A stretch of DNA of 64,000 nt. It comes from Prunella strophiata (Eukaryota > Chordata > Aves > Passeriformes > Prunellidae). The notes under the pieces are model-generated. The model ran no database searches and had not been told where the DNA came from. It saw nothing but the letters and a program-made list of their open reading frames with translations. Shown here one piece after another: positions 1 to 10,590 of the stretch. Both the position numbers and the translations under genes were made by a program. Position 1 is the stretch's first letter, and each line of letters starts with the position of its first letter. The stretch spans positions 1,054,001 through 1,118,000 of the forward strand of contig JAZBQD010000007.1 in the NCBI GenBank assembly GCA_036583965.1, in the 5' to 3' direction.

Positions 1-430
1 AACAGGCTCAGTGGCTGCATCAGCTTCCCCAAGAGCTCAGCAGCCAGACTCAGCTTGAGTTAATAACCCTGGGAGTTGAATGAGATGATCTTTAATGTCT
101 CTTCCAACCTAAGTCATTCCATGATTCCCTGATTCCATGGATTCCTCCTGCCTGAGAGAGAATTGACTCAAGGGCCTTCCCCAAAAAGGAGTTTTATCCA
201 CCCAGATGAAGCATTTCTATACCACAGCAGCTTCCAGAAGACTTCAGATTTTCCTCAGCAAGGATTGGCTCTGAAAGATTTCCCTAAAAGCTTTTGGGTT
301 TCTGAGCCACGGCTTGATAAATAAATAAAAAGATTCATAGAATCATAAAATACTTTGGGTTAGGAGGGACCCTGAAGATCACCTCATTCCCCGACCCCTG
401 AGTTGTTCCTGTGGTTCTCACCCAGATAAA
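1..430. mobile_element. Two CR1 fragments
   Basis: About 55-160 reads as the plus-strand CR1 3' end (GATGATCTTTAATGTCTCTT, CATTCCATGATTCC). About 328-430 is a CR1 3' end in reverse (ATAGAATCATAAAATACTTT, GGGTTAGGAGGGACC). Nothing else is recognised up to the promoter at 1173. Confidence 0.6.
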
Positions 431-1204
431 AGTCACAGGAAAGGGACAATCACCCATTTTATTGTCCTAAAAACTTGGGCTGCTCTGAGAGAAACTTGGT
501 ACCAAAGAGTGAAATGCAGGAAAGAATAAAAATCACAAAACTAGCTTTTAAGATGGGACCCCACAGAAACCTGGGTGGCAAGACATAAAATCCTCCCACA
601 AACCCTTCCTGCTGAAGATTTGAAATCCCCTCCATCCAGGAGGAGCACAAACAGGAACATATTGTGGCACAAACAAAAAAACAGCTGACGGTTGGCAAAC
701 GGAACAGGAAAAATTGGGATTGGGGACGTCGTTCTGGCGTCACCTCCGGAGTCGAGGCGTTGGGTCTGAGGTAGTCACCAGGACCTCCCTCTAATGAAGT
801 CCCTGGGAGTTGTGGCTCTTAATTACAGTCCCTTGTGTCAGGGGAAAAAAACCTATCAATCAAAATGTGACTCTGCCATGGAGAACCAGGGGCAGCACGC
901 GGGGAAGGAGTCAACCCTGCGGAGTTGATGCAATCCCAGTTGCCCAACGACAAATCACTTAATAACTCCAGGGATAGGTTCATTTTTGCCACGGGAATAT
1001 GCAACTGCCTCCAAAATTCCCTTCTAAGCAGATTGAGAAATTCCTCACTTATTAAAGTGCTGAGGAAAAAGTCATCGTTGGTTTTTTCTTGACTACGTCA
1101 AGTCGGAAATGCTAAAAACGAGACACAGGAGATAAATATGAATATGAGGGTTTGTGTCAGCATTGCCAAGAGGTGCCTAATTCCCAGGACAACCCTTTGG
1201 GAGG

Positions 1205-1281
1205 TATAAAAGTCCGGCATCCTCTGTCCATCCATCACTCAGCATCAGCTGCCCAAGCTCTTCCTCTTGCTCCAGCCAAGG
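1205..1281 (+). promoter_or_regulatory. TATA box and non-coding exon 1 of the first EDC gene
   Basis: TATAAAAG lies at 1205-1212. A short untranslated exon follows and ends at 1281 in front of a GTGAGT donor. The motif GTGCCTAATTCCCAGG at 1173-1188 sits 32 bases before the TATA box and recurs before other genes here. The matching acceptor (CCCTCCAG) ends at 1774. Confidence 0.75.
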
Positions 1282-1795
1282 GTGAGTTGGATTATCTTGA
1301 TTTATCTACTCTTGAGCAGAAGTTCACTAGAGTTCTGAGTTTAGACTTTTCCTTTGTCTTAGAAATTCCTTGGTTTTGATGACTGGGTATCTGAACAGAC
1401 TCAAGGAGTGCTTGGTTTGCTCACGGGTGGGATGGTAGAAAAGCAGGAGCATTTGAAGCATCTGCAAAGACAGGGAGTCTTTGGGAGCCAGCAAGGAATC
1501 TATTCCCAGACTGGCAGGGGATGGAGGCAGAGAGAGCTCGGACAAGTCAGAGCAGTTTTAGAAGGAAATTCTACCTTAAAAAGCCAACAAGAGCATCTTG
1601 GGAGGGAAATTCCCATTAGGGCCGCACCATCGTGGAGTGTCCTCCAAAAGGAAGGGTCACCATGTCCCATACATCCCAAAACAGAGGGAAACAACATTTC
1701 CCATCCCAGCCCCAAAGAAGAGCCAAGGAGGGGGCAGCTGTCCCAGCCTGACCATCTCTTTCTCTTCCCTCCAGCTCTGCCAGAACTCCAGGACA

Positions 1796-2092
1796 ATGTG
1801 CTCCCGCGGGTCCTGCCACGACTACGAGTCCTCCTGCCACAGATCCCGCTCGTCCTGCCACGGATCCCGCTCGTCCTGCCACAGATCCTGGTTCTCCTGC
1901 CTCAGATCCCGCTCCTCCTGCCACGAGCCGGAGCCCTCCTGCCACTACATCCAGAGGCAGCCTGTGCAGAAATGCACCTACGTGACGCCCTGCTGTCCCC
2001 CCGTGCAGCGCTACTGTCCCCCTGCCCCCTGCTGTCCCCCCGTGCAGCGTACTGTCCCCCTGCCCACCTGCTGTCCCCAGGTCCCCTGCTGA
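1796..2092 (+). CDS. EDC Cys/Pro-rich protein, MCSRxSCH type, shortened C-terminus
   Basis: This predicted cornified-envelope protein of 98 residues is coded by exon 2 of a two-exon EDC gene (exon 2 starts at 1775). The N-terminal third is a run of SSCH/SCHRSR repeats, the middle holds IQRQPVQKCTYVTP, and the C-terminal third is CCPPVQRYCPP-like. Cysteines would form disulfides and Gln/Lys would serve transglutaminase; this is inferred from the family. The start is the first ATG after the acceptor, in the same context as the paralogue at 5814. The protein stops after CCPQVPC and lacks the KNI-K-P--PKY tail of its paralogue. That tail lies downstream at 3445-3504 behind an expanded repeat, so this copy looks truncated by a rearrangement. 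A polyadenylation signal is at 2357-2362. I could not assign a specific EDC symbol. Confidence 0.7.
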   Translation: MCSRGSCHDYESSCHRSRSSCHGSRSSCHRSWFSCLRSRSSCHEPEPSCHYIQRQPVQKCTYVTPCCPPVQRYCPPAPCCPPVQRTVPLPTCCPQVPC

Positions 2093-2437
2093 ACAGGATC
2101 CAGCCCCGGCAGACAGAGCCTCTGTCTCCTTCCTTGGACACCCCGACCTCGGCTCAGCTCATCCACACTGAAATCCCTGGGTCTCCACCATGTGGGATCC
2201 TGCTGGGGATGAAATGTTCCCCTAATTAACATTTATGGTGTCATTCTTGCTAATTATTTGGGAAATGTCCTTTCTAATTATTCAGAGCATAATTATTTGT
2301 TGGGAATCTTTCTCTGTCTTGTGCTTCTGTTTCAGACTCATCTGGGTGTGGGAAACAATAAATCTGATTCATGAGACCCTTGTTGCCTTTGAATTCCTTT
2401 ACTCTCTTTATCTTTGATTTTTTTTGTAATTTTCAGG
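2093..2437 (+). repeat. 3' UTR copy 1, duplicated at 3505-3855
   Basis: The stretch from the stop codon to TTTTTTGTAATTTTCAG is nearly identical to 3505-3855, with a few small indels. Both copies carry AATAAA (2357-2362 and 3772-3777). Copy 1 runs straight into the 18-bp minisatellite at 2438, while copy 2 runs into unique sequence. Confidence 0.85.
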
Positions 2438-3504
2438 TGCTGTCCCCAGGTCCCCTGCTGTCCCCAGGTCCCCTGCTGTCCCCAGGTCCCCTGCTGTCCC
2501 CAGGTCCCCTGCTGTCCCCAGGTCCCCTGCTGTCCCCAGGTCCCCTGCTGTCCCCAGGTCCCCTGCTGTCCCCAGGTCCCCTGCTGTCCCCAGGTCCCCT
2601 GCTGTCCCCAGGTCCCCTGCTGTCCCCAGGTCCCCTGCTGTCCCCAGGTCCCCTGCTGTCCCCAGGTCCCCTGCTGTCCCCAGGTCCCCTGCTGTCCCCA
2701 GGTCCCCTGCTGTCCCCAGGTCCCCTGCTGTCCCCAGGTCCCCTGCTGTCCCCAGGTCCCCTGCTGTCCCCAGGTCCCCTGCTGTCCCCAGGTCCCCTGC
2801 TGTCCCCAGGTCCCCTGCTGTCCCCAGGTCCCCTGCTGTCCCCAGGTCCCCTGCTGTCCCCAGGTCCCCTGCTGTCCCCAGGTCCCCTGCTGTCCCCAGG
2901 TCCCCTGCTGTCCCCAGGTCCCCTGCTGTCCCCAGGTCCCCTGCTGTCCCCAGGTCCCCTGCTGTCCCCAGGTCCCCTGCTGTCCCCAGGTCCCCTGCTG
3001 TCCCCAGGTCCCCTGCTGTCCCCAGGTCCCCTGCTGTCCCCAGGTCCCCTGCTGTCCCCAGGTCCCCTGCTGTCCCCAGGTCCCCTGCTGTCCCCAGGTC
3101 CCCTGCTGTCCCCAGGTCCCCTGCTGTCCCCAGGTCCCCTGCTGTCCCCAGGTCCCCTGCTGTCCCCAGGTCCCCTGCTGTCCCCAGGTCCCCTGCTGTC
3201 CCCAGGTCCCCTGCTGTCCCCAGGTCCCCTGCTGTCCCCAGGTCCCCTGCTGTCCCCAGGTCCCCTGCTGTCCCCAGGTCCCCTGCTGTCCCCAGGTCCC
3301 CTGCTGTCCCCAGGTCCCCTGCTGTCCCCAGGTCCCCTGCTGTCCCCAGGTCCCCTGCTGTCCCCAGGTCCCCTGCTGTCCCCAGGTCCCCTGCTGTCCC
3401 CAGGTCCCCTGCTGTCCCCAGGTCCCCTGCTGTCCCCAGGCCCCTACTGCCCCCAGTACACCAAGAACATCTGGAACCTTCCACCAGCGTGTCCCAAGTA
3501 TTGA
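2438..3504 (+). pseudogene. Detached repeat array and C-terminus of the 1796 gene
   Basis: About 55 tandem copies of an 18-bp unit (TGCTGTCCCCAGGTCCCC, coding CCPQVP) run from 2438 to about 3428. Sequence coding YCPQYTKNIWNLPPACPKY and a TGA at 3502-3504 follows. The tail matches the C-terminus of the paralogue at 5814, so this is the original 3' end of an EDC coding exon. It has no start of its own. The CCPQVP frame is one base out of register with the tail: a T is missing near 3441, where CAGGCCCC replaces CAGGTCCCC. The last bases before the array (TTTTCAG|GTG) would work as a splice acceptor, but I see no evidence that it is used. Unequal crossing-over or an assembly duplication would both explain the layout. 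Confidence 0.7.
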
Positions 3505-3855
3505 ACAGGATCCAGCCCCGGCAGACAGAGCCTCTGTCTCCTTCCTTGGACACCCCGACCTCGGCTCAGCTCATCCACACTGAAATCCCTGGGTCTCCAC
3601 CATGTGGGATCCTGCTGGGGATGAAATGTTCCCCTAATTAACATTTATGGTGTCATTCTTGCTAATTATTTGGGAAATGTCCTTTCTAATTATTCAGAGC
3701 TAATTATTTGTTGGGATTATTCTTTCTCTGTCTGTGTCTTTCTGTTTCAGACTCATCTGGGTGTGGGAAACAATAAATCTGATTCATGAGACCCTTGTTG
3801 CCTTTGAATTCCTTTACTCTCTTTATCTTTGATTTTTTTTTTGTAATTTTTTCAG
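3505..3855 (+). repeat. 3' UTR copy 2
   Basis: Second copy of the 3' UTR described at 2093-2437, following the intact C-terminal codons. AATAAA is at 3772-3777. Confidence 0.8.
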
Positions 3856-5240
3856 GGGTTTTCAATTCCAATTACTTTGTATTTCCAAAGTATCACAAAA
3901 TTTGGTGGCAAATAATTCCCATTCCCATTCATTTGGGAATGAATGGAAGTCAGTAAAGAAAAGGGGGAGATGGTCAAAGATTGGACTCGATGATCTCGGA
4001 TGGCTTTTTTCACCTCAGTGATTCCAGGAAATTAAATGGAAGGGGAATAAGTAGGTCACATTGCTCCTTCTCAATATGTAATAACTTACTCCAAGCTCTA
4101 TTTCGGACCTTGGATTAAATGAATAATTTTGAGCAAAGGATGATGGGAACTCTTTTGAAATCCCATTTTCCTGAGCAGACCCTGAATTTGAAAGGTTCAG
4201 AGATGGGTTTTGGAAGACTCTTGAGGAGGTAGAATAATTTTGGAGAGCATCAATGTGCACAAAAGGCAAACTGTCACACAAGCTCCCACTTTGTCACCTG
4301 GGCGGCTGCTGAGGGACCCTCACCAAAGTCCATGAGGAATTCCTGCCATCCTTCCTTGCTCCACAAAACTCCCCACAAGGAATTGGCTGCCTTTAGCCTG
4401 GGGAACAGCTGTGGGACACCCCCAATTTGGGAGATCTTCCCTTCCCAGTCAGTAAATTATTCTAATGGGCAACGTTTTCCCAGGCTGAGACGTTTCCTTT
4501 TCTTACACTTCCAAATCTGAGTCAAACAGGGCCATAAATCCAGATTTAGTGCCCAAATTTCCACCAGTAGTGACAAAACTCAATATTTGCTCAAACTTCA
4601 ACTCCTCTTCTCTGAATCCTTTGGTAAAGTCAGGTGAAAAAAAAAAACGTGAGGGACCACAGAAGGAAAGAGAAACAAAGGAACGGGAAAATTTAATATC
4701 CTCAAACCTCATACAGAGCTCAGGGTCAGATTGTTTTCTCTTTAATAACCTGTGATTCACGTGGAACAACCTGATGGGATCATCCCAGTCATCTTCCAAG
4801 TTGAGGGACACGTGAAGAATCAGGAACATTTTATTTCTTGGCAGTCCAGAGAGCTGAGGAGATCCCGCTGGATTTTCCAGCGTTGTGCCATCCCCAGGAA
4901 TTGCAGGCAGTAATCCCATTTCCTCTTGGCACTCAACAACAGGGGAATTAAATCCCTGAGCTGTCACCTGCACCCAACAGGGGACCAACCCCAGGAGTCA
5001 GCATTTCTGAGACCTTTCTGTGCCTGATGCAATCCCGGGTGTCCCTCATCCCTAATTAACACCCGTCACATCAGTGTCAGTCTCCAGGAAATGGGAGAGA
5101 GCTGCTCTTCCAAAATCCCTGCCGTAGGAATCACCAGCAGGATGGGGCCCGGTGCGTCAAGGAGGGAACACCTAAAATCAGGGGAAGTGCAAACATCTGC
5201 GGGATTGAGCGCAGAATTAATTAGGGTGTCATCATGAGGA
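3856..5240. other. Intergenic, no gene seen
   Basis: Contains a short CR1 end at about 3960-4028 (GACTCGATGATCTCGGATGG). The remainder is unique sequence without splice-plausible ORFs. Confidence 0.6.
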
Positions 5241-5258
5241 GGTGCCTCACACCCCAAG

Positions 5259-5336
5259 GGATAAAAGGTCCCTCAGCCCCGTCCTCCGCAGTCGCTCGCC
5301 TTCGCTTCCAGAAACTTCTTGCTTCAGCTGAAGAGG
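5259..5336 (+). promoter_or_regulatory. TATA box and non-coding exon 1 of the second EDC gene
   Basis: GGATAAAAGG is at 5259-5268. Exon 1 ends at 5336 before GTAAGA. A GTGCCTCAC motif at 5242 precedes the TATA box, more closely than in its neighbours. The acceptor before exon 2 ends at 5792. Confidence 0.75.
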
Positions 5337-5813
5337 GTAAGACAAACTTCACCATTTCTGTTCTGGAAACCTCCATGAGGGGTTTTTATGGATCTTGTGG
5401 GAGCTGAGATTTAGGGAAGTGCCTCCCGCGTGTGCTGAGGGAGGGAGGGGTGGGGAATGGTGGATGGAGGACAAGGATTCCTGGGAATCCAGGGAAAGGT
5501 GCAGCCCCTGGAGGGATCCTCGGGTGACAGTAACTCTGCTGGAACTGGGGCTTGGCAGATGGGCTCCTGGGGCTCCAACTGATTCACAGGGACCTGATTT
5601 CACAGGGACCCCAATTCCCAGAGCAGACCCAGTGGGATTGAGGGGGTGTTGGGTGTAGATTAGGCAGGTGAAAAAAGGAGAGAAACAATTCACGGGAGAC
5701 ATCAAGGAAAAATATTATTAAAAAGAAAGGGGGGGAATATAAGAAGAGAATCAGAGCCTCCTCTCACCACATCGATCCCTTGCTCCAAACAGCTCTGCCA
5801 GAACTCCAGGACG

Positions 5814-6137
5814 ATGTGCTCCCGTGGGTCCTGCCATGACTATGAGTCCTCCTGCCACGGATCCCGCTCCTCCTGCCACGGATCCAGCTCCTGCCACTCG
5901 AGGCCCTCATGCCACTACACCATCCAGAGGCAGCCTGTGCAGAAGTTCAGCTACGTGACACCCTGCTGTCCCCCGGTGCAGCCCTGCTACCCTCCAGTGC
6001 AGCGCTATTGCCCCCCAGTGCAGCGTTACTGCCCCCCCGTGCAGCCCTGCTGCCCCCCAGTGCAGCGTTACTGCCCCCCAGTCTGCCCCCAGGTCACCAA
6101 GAACATCTGCAAGCTGCCAATGTACCCCAAGTACTGA
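5814..6137 (+). CDS. EDC Cys/Pro/Gln-rich protein, MCSRxSCH type
   Basis: This 107-residue protein comes from a single coding exon that starts at 5793. It has three parts: SSCHGSR/SSCH repeats (residues 1-35), a linker with IQRQPVQKFSYVTP, and CPPVQRY/CCPPVQP repeats of about 8 residues. It ends KNICKLPMYPKY. The Cys/Pro/Gln repeats with Lys and Gln near the ends are typical of cornified-envelope precursors that are disulfide-bonded and transglutaminated; function is inferred from the family. It is the intact paralogue of the gene at 1796, with the same leader bases before the ATG (CTCTGCCAGAACTCCAGGAC). The polyadenylation signal is at 6375-6380. I do not assign a symbol. Confidence 0.85.
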   Translation: MCSRGSCHDYESSCHGSRSSCHGSSSCHSRPSCHYTIQRQPVQKFSYVTPCCPPVQPCYPPVQRYCPPVQRYCPPVQPCCPPVQRYCPPVCPQVTKNICKLPMYPKY

Positions 6138-6589
6138 GGGCAGGATCTGGGATGCACCGGCTCGCTCCTCGCCTGCAGCTTCCAGCTCCACTCAGTGCTC
6201 GTGGCTCTGCAGCTTTGTCACTCCTCTCCAAGCAAAGCCTCCTAAAACTGCCAGAGGTGATGCAGTTTTAGGATGAAACCTCTCAGTTTAAGAAGCTCTG
6301 AGCTGTTTATCTTTCCTCTGCCAACGCTGGGAATGGTTCCATTCTTGCTTTGCTGCTTCGTCCTCCAGCAAGACAATAAAAATGGTGTTTCAAGCCGACC
6401 TCACAGTCCTGGATGTTTCCAGTCATTGCTTCATTAAATGGGCTGGGTCAGTGGGCAAGAGGGACATTGAGGGGCTGGAGTGTGGCAGAGAAGAGAATGG
6501 AGCTGGGGAAGGGGCTGGGGCAGCTGGAGAAGGGTCTGGAGAACTCCTGGGAGAACTGGGAAAGGGGATTAGCTGGGAGAAAAGGAAGC

Positions 6590-6790
6590 TCAGGGGTGAC
6601 ATCAGGAGGAATTTCCTCATGGAAGGGTGGTCAGGCCTTGGCAGGGGTTGCCCAGTGAGGTTTGGAGCCACCATCCCTGCAGGTATCCAAGGAAGGCCTG
6701 GAGGTGGCCCTCAATACTCTGTGCTGGGGACAAGGTGGAGATCAGGCACAGGTTGGATTTGGTGGTCTGGGACCTCTTTTCTCTGGGATT
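6590..6790 (+). mobile_element. CR1 LINE 3' fragment
   Basis: Contains the CR1 segments AGGAGGAATTTCCTCATGGA, GGTCAGGCCTTGGCAGGGGT, TGCCCAGTGAGG and GGTTGGATTTGGTGGTCTGG. Confidence 0.75.
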
Positions 6791-7644
6791 TCTCTGGGGT
6801 TTCTCTGGGATTCCATGCTGGTCTGGTGGCATCTCTGCTTTCTTGTGGGTTTGGAATCATAATTTAATCTCTGGAGCTGGAGGAATGCCAAGGAAACATG
6901 AAATCCATGGAAAATGCCTGCGGGGCTGGGAGGAGCACATGGGATGAATTCCTGGGGGAAACAAATCTGCTCTGGGCTCAGCAGATGTTGGGGGTTCAGG
7001 GTTTCCACCTGACCTGTGTGTTCATGTTTTCCCTGCATGTTTCTGCTTTCAGAGCCGCTGCTATTTTTGGAACCAAAATAAAATCAAATCCTGCAGGGTT
7101 TGGAACATGGAGCAGCCTCAATTAACCAGTTTCTGCAGTGTAAAATAAGTGAAGGTTTCCCTGGTGTGATTCATCCCTCACCACCCATCCCTGGCGTGGG
7201 AAACAGCCTGGAATGAGCTGAGTGCTGCAATAGCCACTAAATGACCACTTGGTCAATAAGCAATTGGAATTAGTTATTTATAGGTTCTGGAGAAAACGCT
7301 CATTAGAGAGGAATGGGTTAAAAAGGAAAAGTTAAGGCCAGGGACAGAGGGCAATGAATGATTCACCTGCCTGGGGGTTCTTGCCCTTGCTAAGAGGTGG
7401 CTCAGCCTTACACGAGCCTGAAAAAACTATTTCCTTACTCATTCCTGCCCTCCCTGCAGGTGGGAATTGAGGTACTGAGGTTTCACGGCCACAGCGGTGG
7501 TTTGGTCTTCAAGCAGAGACTTTCACTTCCCTGTGCTGCCCCAGCTTCCAGCTTTCTCCTCCATCACTGACCATGGCACGTTTTATTTCCTGTTCCAAAT
7601 TCAGAGAAGGCCATAAAGTTGATAAGGAGCTCTTCCCCCATGGA

Positions 7645-7945
7645 GCCAGGCTGGGAATGTTGGGAATGTTGAGCCTGTAGAGACCTCAGAGCCTCTCCAG
7701 GATCTGCAGGTGCTCCAGGGAAGCTGGAGCGGACTTTTCCTCAGGACCTGTAGGGACAGGACACAGGGAAATTATTTCTGAGTGATGGAGAGGAGTTTAA
7801 GGTGGGATATAAGGAAGAAATTGTTCCCTGTGAGGGTGGGGAGGCTTTGAAGAACCACAAACATTTGGCAAGAGAAATCCTCTTCTCCAGGTGGCCTGAA
7901 GGGACAATTCTGCTCTGCTAAGGACACGTCAAATAACGACACAGG
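7645..7945 (+). mobile_element. CR1 LINE fragment
   Basis: GAGCCTCTCCAGGATCTGCA, AGGAAGAAATTGTTCCCTGT and GAGGGTGGGGAGGC match the avian CR1 3' region. Confidence 0.7.
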
Positions 7946-9284
7946 GGATTCCACAATCTGGACAAACTGTGAGGAAACCCCCAGGGATTAATGGGACAGA
8001 ATTTGCCTCAGGATTGCTTTCCTGGCTCTCCAATCCAAACAAACAGAGCTCTGCTCCTCTGGGCATCTTTCAGAGCCTGTGCAGTCCTTTCAGTCAAAGC
8101 AAAATACAATTGAGACATTTTTATGGCCCTAATTTAAATATTTTCCTATGTAAAATTGTTGTTGGATATATGAATCCACCTTGCAGAGCTTTAAACATCT
8201 CTGGTGTTCATAACCAACAATGGGGGTTTTTTTTGGCTCACTGGATGAACCCATGCACCAAATCTGTACAAAGTCAACATCAAACGGCCTCATTTTGGCC
8301 AACCTCTCTTCCATCACCTCCCTGCTTCAGGATGTCCCACATTTTTAATGCTGGAGTTTCTCTGGAGGCTCTGGAATCCCCTGCAGATCGCCCAGAGCCG
8401 CAGGGGCTCAGCCAGTTAGAATTTCAATCATTAATTAGGAGATCATGGGCGGCACCTGGCTCAGGGTCATTAACACAGCTGAAGCCAATAGGAAATTAAG
8501 CTCCGAGGGAACAGGAACGTTGACCTTGGGATGGCCTTGCCTGGAGAAGTGGTGACTTCACGGTCCTGTGAATTCCTCAAAGCAGGACCAGCTCCTCAAA
8601 TTGTGACGTGGCCAAACATCAAGAGCAGAACCGAGGGGAAACAGAGGATTTGTGTCACCAGGAGTCAAATGGAAGGTTCTGGTGGTCCAAAGGGTCCTCA
8701 ACATCCAGAACTGGATGAGCAAACAGCCTAAATCTCCCCTCCCTCACCCCAGCAGAAGTGAGGAGTCTCCAGGGACGCAGGGGGTCCTTCGGTGCTCAGT
8801 CCCCATTTCCACCCCTGGGGGTGACCTCAGACAACAAACATTTCCCCTGACCGGAGAGAGATCATTTTTTAATAAAGTCGTGGTTTAATTTGAGATCCTC
8901 GAGATGCTCAGGACATCACACGGAGCTTTTATGCAAAATAGATATTAACATCCATCATTAATGGCTGATCACAACGTGATCATTAGCATCAGCACTAATC
9001 ACTGCCAGCGGGTGACTGGGAGCTGAACACCATCCGTGGGTGGTTCTTCCATTACTCCAGGGCATCTTGGAATCTGAAAAGAATTGAATAGGAATTTTGC
9101 AGATCAAGTTATGCCGAGCATAAACAGGATGCAAAACTTCCAGAGCGGTTTTGCATTTTGTTTTTATTTAAATATGTCAAAGAGAAATTGGAGAAAAAGC
9201 AGATTCCAATTTGACCCGAAACCAATTCCGAATTTCCATTATGAATTTGCAGTGAAAATGTCTGATATTGGCAAGGTCTTGAGC

Positions 9285-9413
9285 CTGAGACAACTCAAGG
9301 AGACTTTGGATAATGACCTCGGGCACGGGGTGGGATTTTTGGGGCTGTGCAGGGCCAGGGGTTGGTCTGGATGGTCCCCTTCCAGCCTGGAATATCCCAT
9401 GATTCTATTCCAA
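9285..9413 (+). mobile_element. CR1 LINE 3' end
   Basis: GGTTGGTCTGGATGGTCCCC, TTCCAGCCTGGAATATCCCA and TGATTCTATT are the CR1 3' terminus. Confidence 0.65.
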
Positions 9414-9903
9414 GGTGTTTTCCCATGCATGGATGGGATGAGGCAGCGAGGGATGAGACATTGAGAACTTTCTGGGTTTGCCCTTCTGGTGACCCCAGAG
9501 AAGGACTTTGGGCTCCACCATTTCTGCATTGAGACAGAGCACGGGACCATGGAATTGCACTTCCTGGAATTCTATTTTAAAAATCATATCAAGGAGCAAC
9601 TGACGTCCAGAAGCTTCTGCACGCCTCTGGAATCCTCCGTGCCTCAATCTTAATTAGGATTTTTATGTCAATTAATCATCTCCATGCAGCAGCCTTACCT
9701 ATGCAAAGCAAGCAGAAACAACCCCTTCGAGCGTCCCACAAGAATTAACTCGACATTAAAAAATTGTAAAAAATTCACACAACAAATTGATAATAACCCA
9801 AAATTGAGGGGTTGGTCAAAAGCCACGAGGCAAAGACTAAACACATGAAGGCCCATTGGGTGAATAAGTGCAGGCTTAGTGCGTAAATCACGGATTGCTG
9901 GGG

Positions 9904-9995
9904 GGTACCTCATGTCCGGCAGGACAACTCCGACCTCAATAAAAGGTCTCCAGGTGCCTCTGCTCCTCACACACCTTCAGCTCTCAGCAAGAACG
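9904..9995 (+). promoter_or_regulatory. Promoter and non-coding exon 1 of the CCDPCQ gene
   Basis: The motif GGTACCTCATGTCCGGC at 9904-9920 is followed by a TATA-like AATAAAAGG at 9938-9946. Exon 1 ends at 9995 before GTGAGT. The acceptor TTGTGTTCCAG ends at 10551. Confidence 0.7.
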
Positions 9996-10590
9996 GTGAG
10001 TGCTTCCTACCAGGGATCCTTGGTTCTCATTTGGCTTTGGGCAAGAGATGAATTGAGGCTGGGTGGTTGTGTCTGATCTCTGCAGGGCGTTGGGCTGGAT
10101 GGACCTTCAAAGGTGTCTTCTGACCCAAAATGTTCTTTGGTTCTATGGGTTTTGATTCCATGGGTTTGTGATTCCATGGGTTTACGGTTCCAAGGTTTTC
10201 CATGGTTTCAGTGTTCTATGCTTACGGGGTTCCATGAGCTACAGCTCTCCCTGAAATCCAGATTTTTCTGAGACTGTTGATCTGCGGCCTCTTGGAAAAG
10301 ATGGAGAGAGCACAGTGGAAAATTAGCTGCTCAGGGTGGAAATTCAGGGAGGGAACGTCAAATTCAGGAATGAGCACAGCGCGGGCAGGTCCCAGGAGAA
10401 TTCAAATATCTCTGGGACAGAGCAACAGTTGGTTTGATTTCTGCAAGGATCTTGGGTTTCCAGCTGAAGACAAGAAATAGGAAGTGGGGTGGGATGAGGG
10501 CCTGGGTAGTGTGGAAGGATGGATTGAATCTCAAAGTCCTTTGTGTTCCAGGTCCTCGCTCCGGCCACCCTTCACTCCTCTCCCAACACC

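Larger units (their letters stand above)
6381..9900. other. Intergenic apart from the CR1 copies listed
   Basis: No TATA/exon/ORF combination of EDC type was found. An isolated AATAAA at 8871-8876 has no matching upstream coding exon. Confidence 0.5.

Noticed and set aside
459..743. 94-codon minus-strand frame with hydrophobic stretches
   Set aside because: No splice or promoter context, and the composition is ordinary for a chance ORF.
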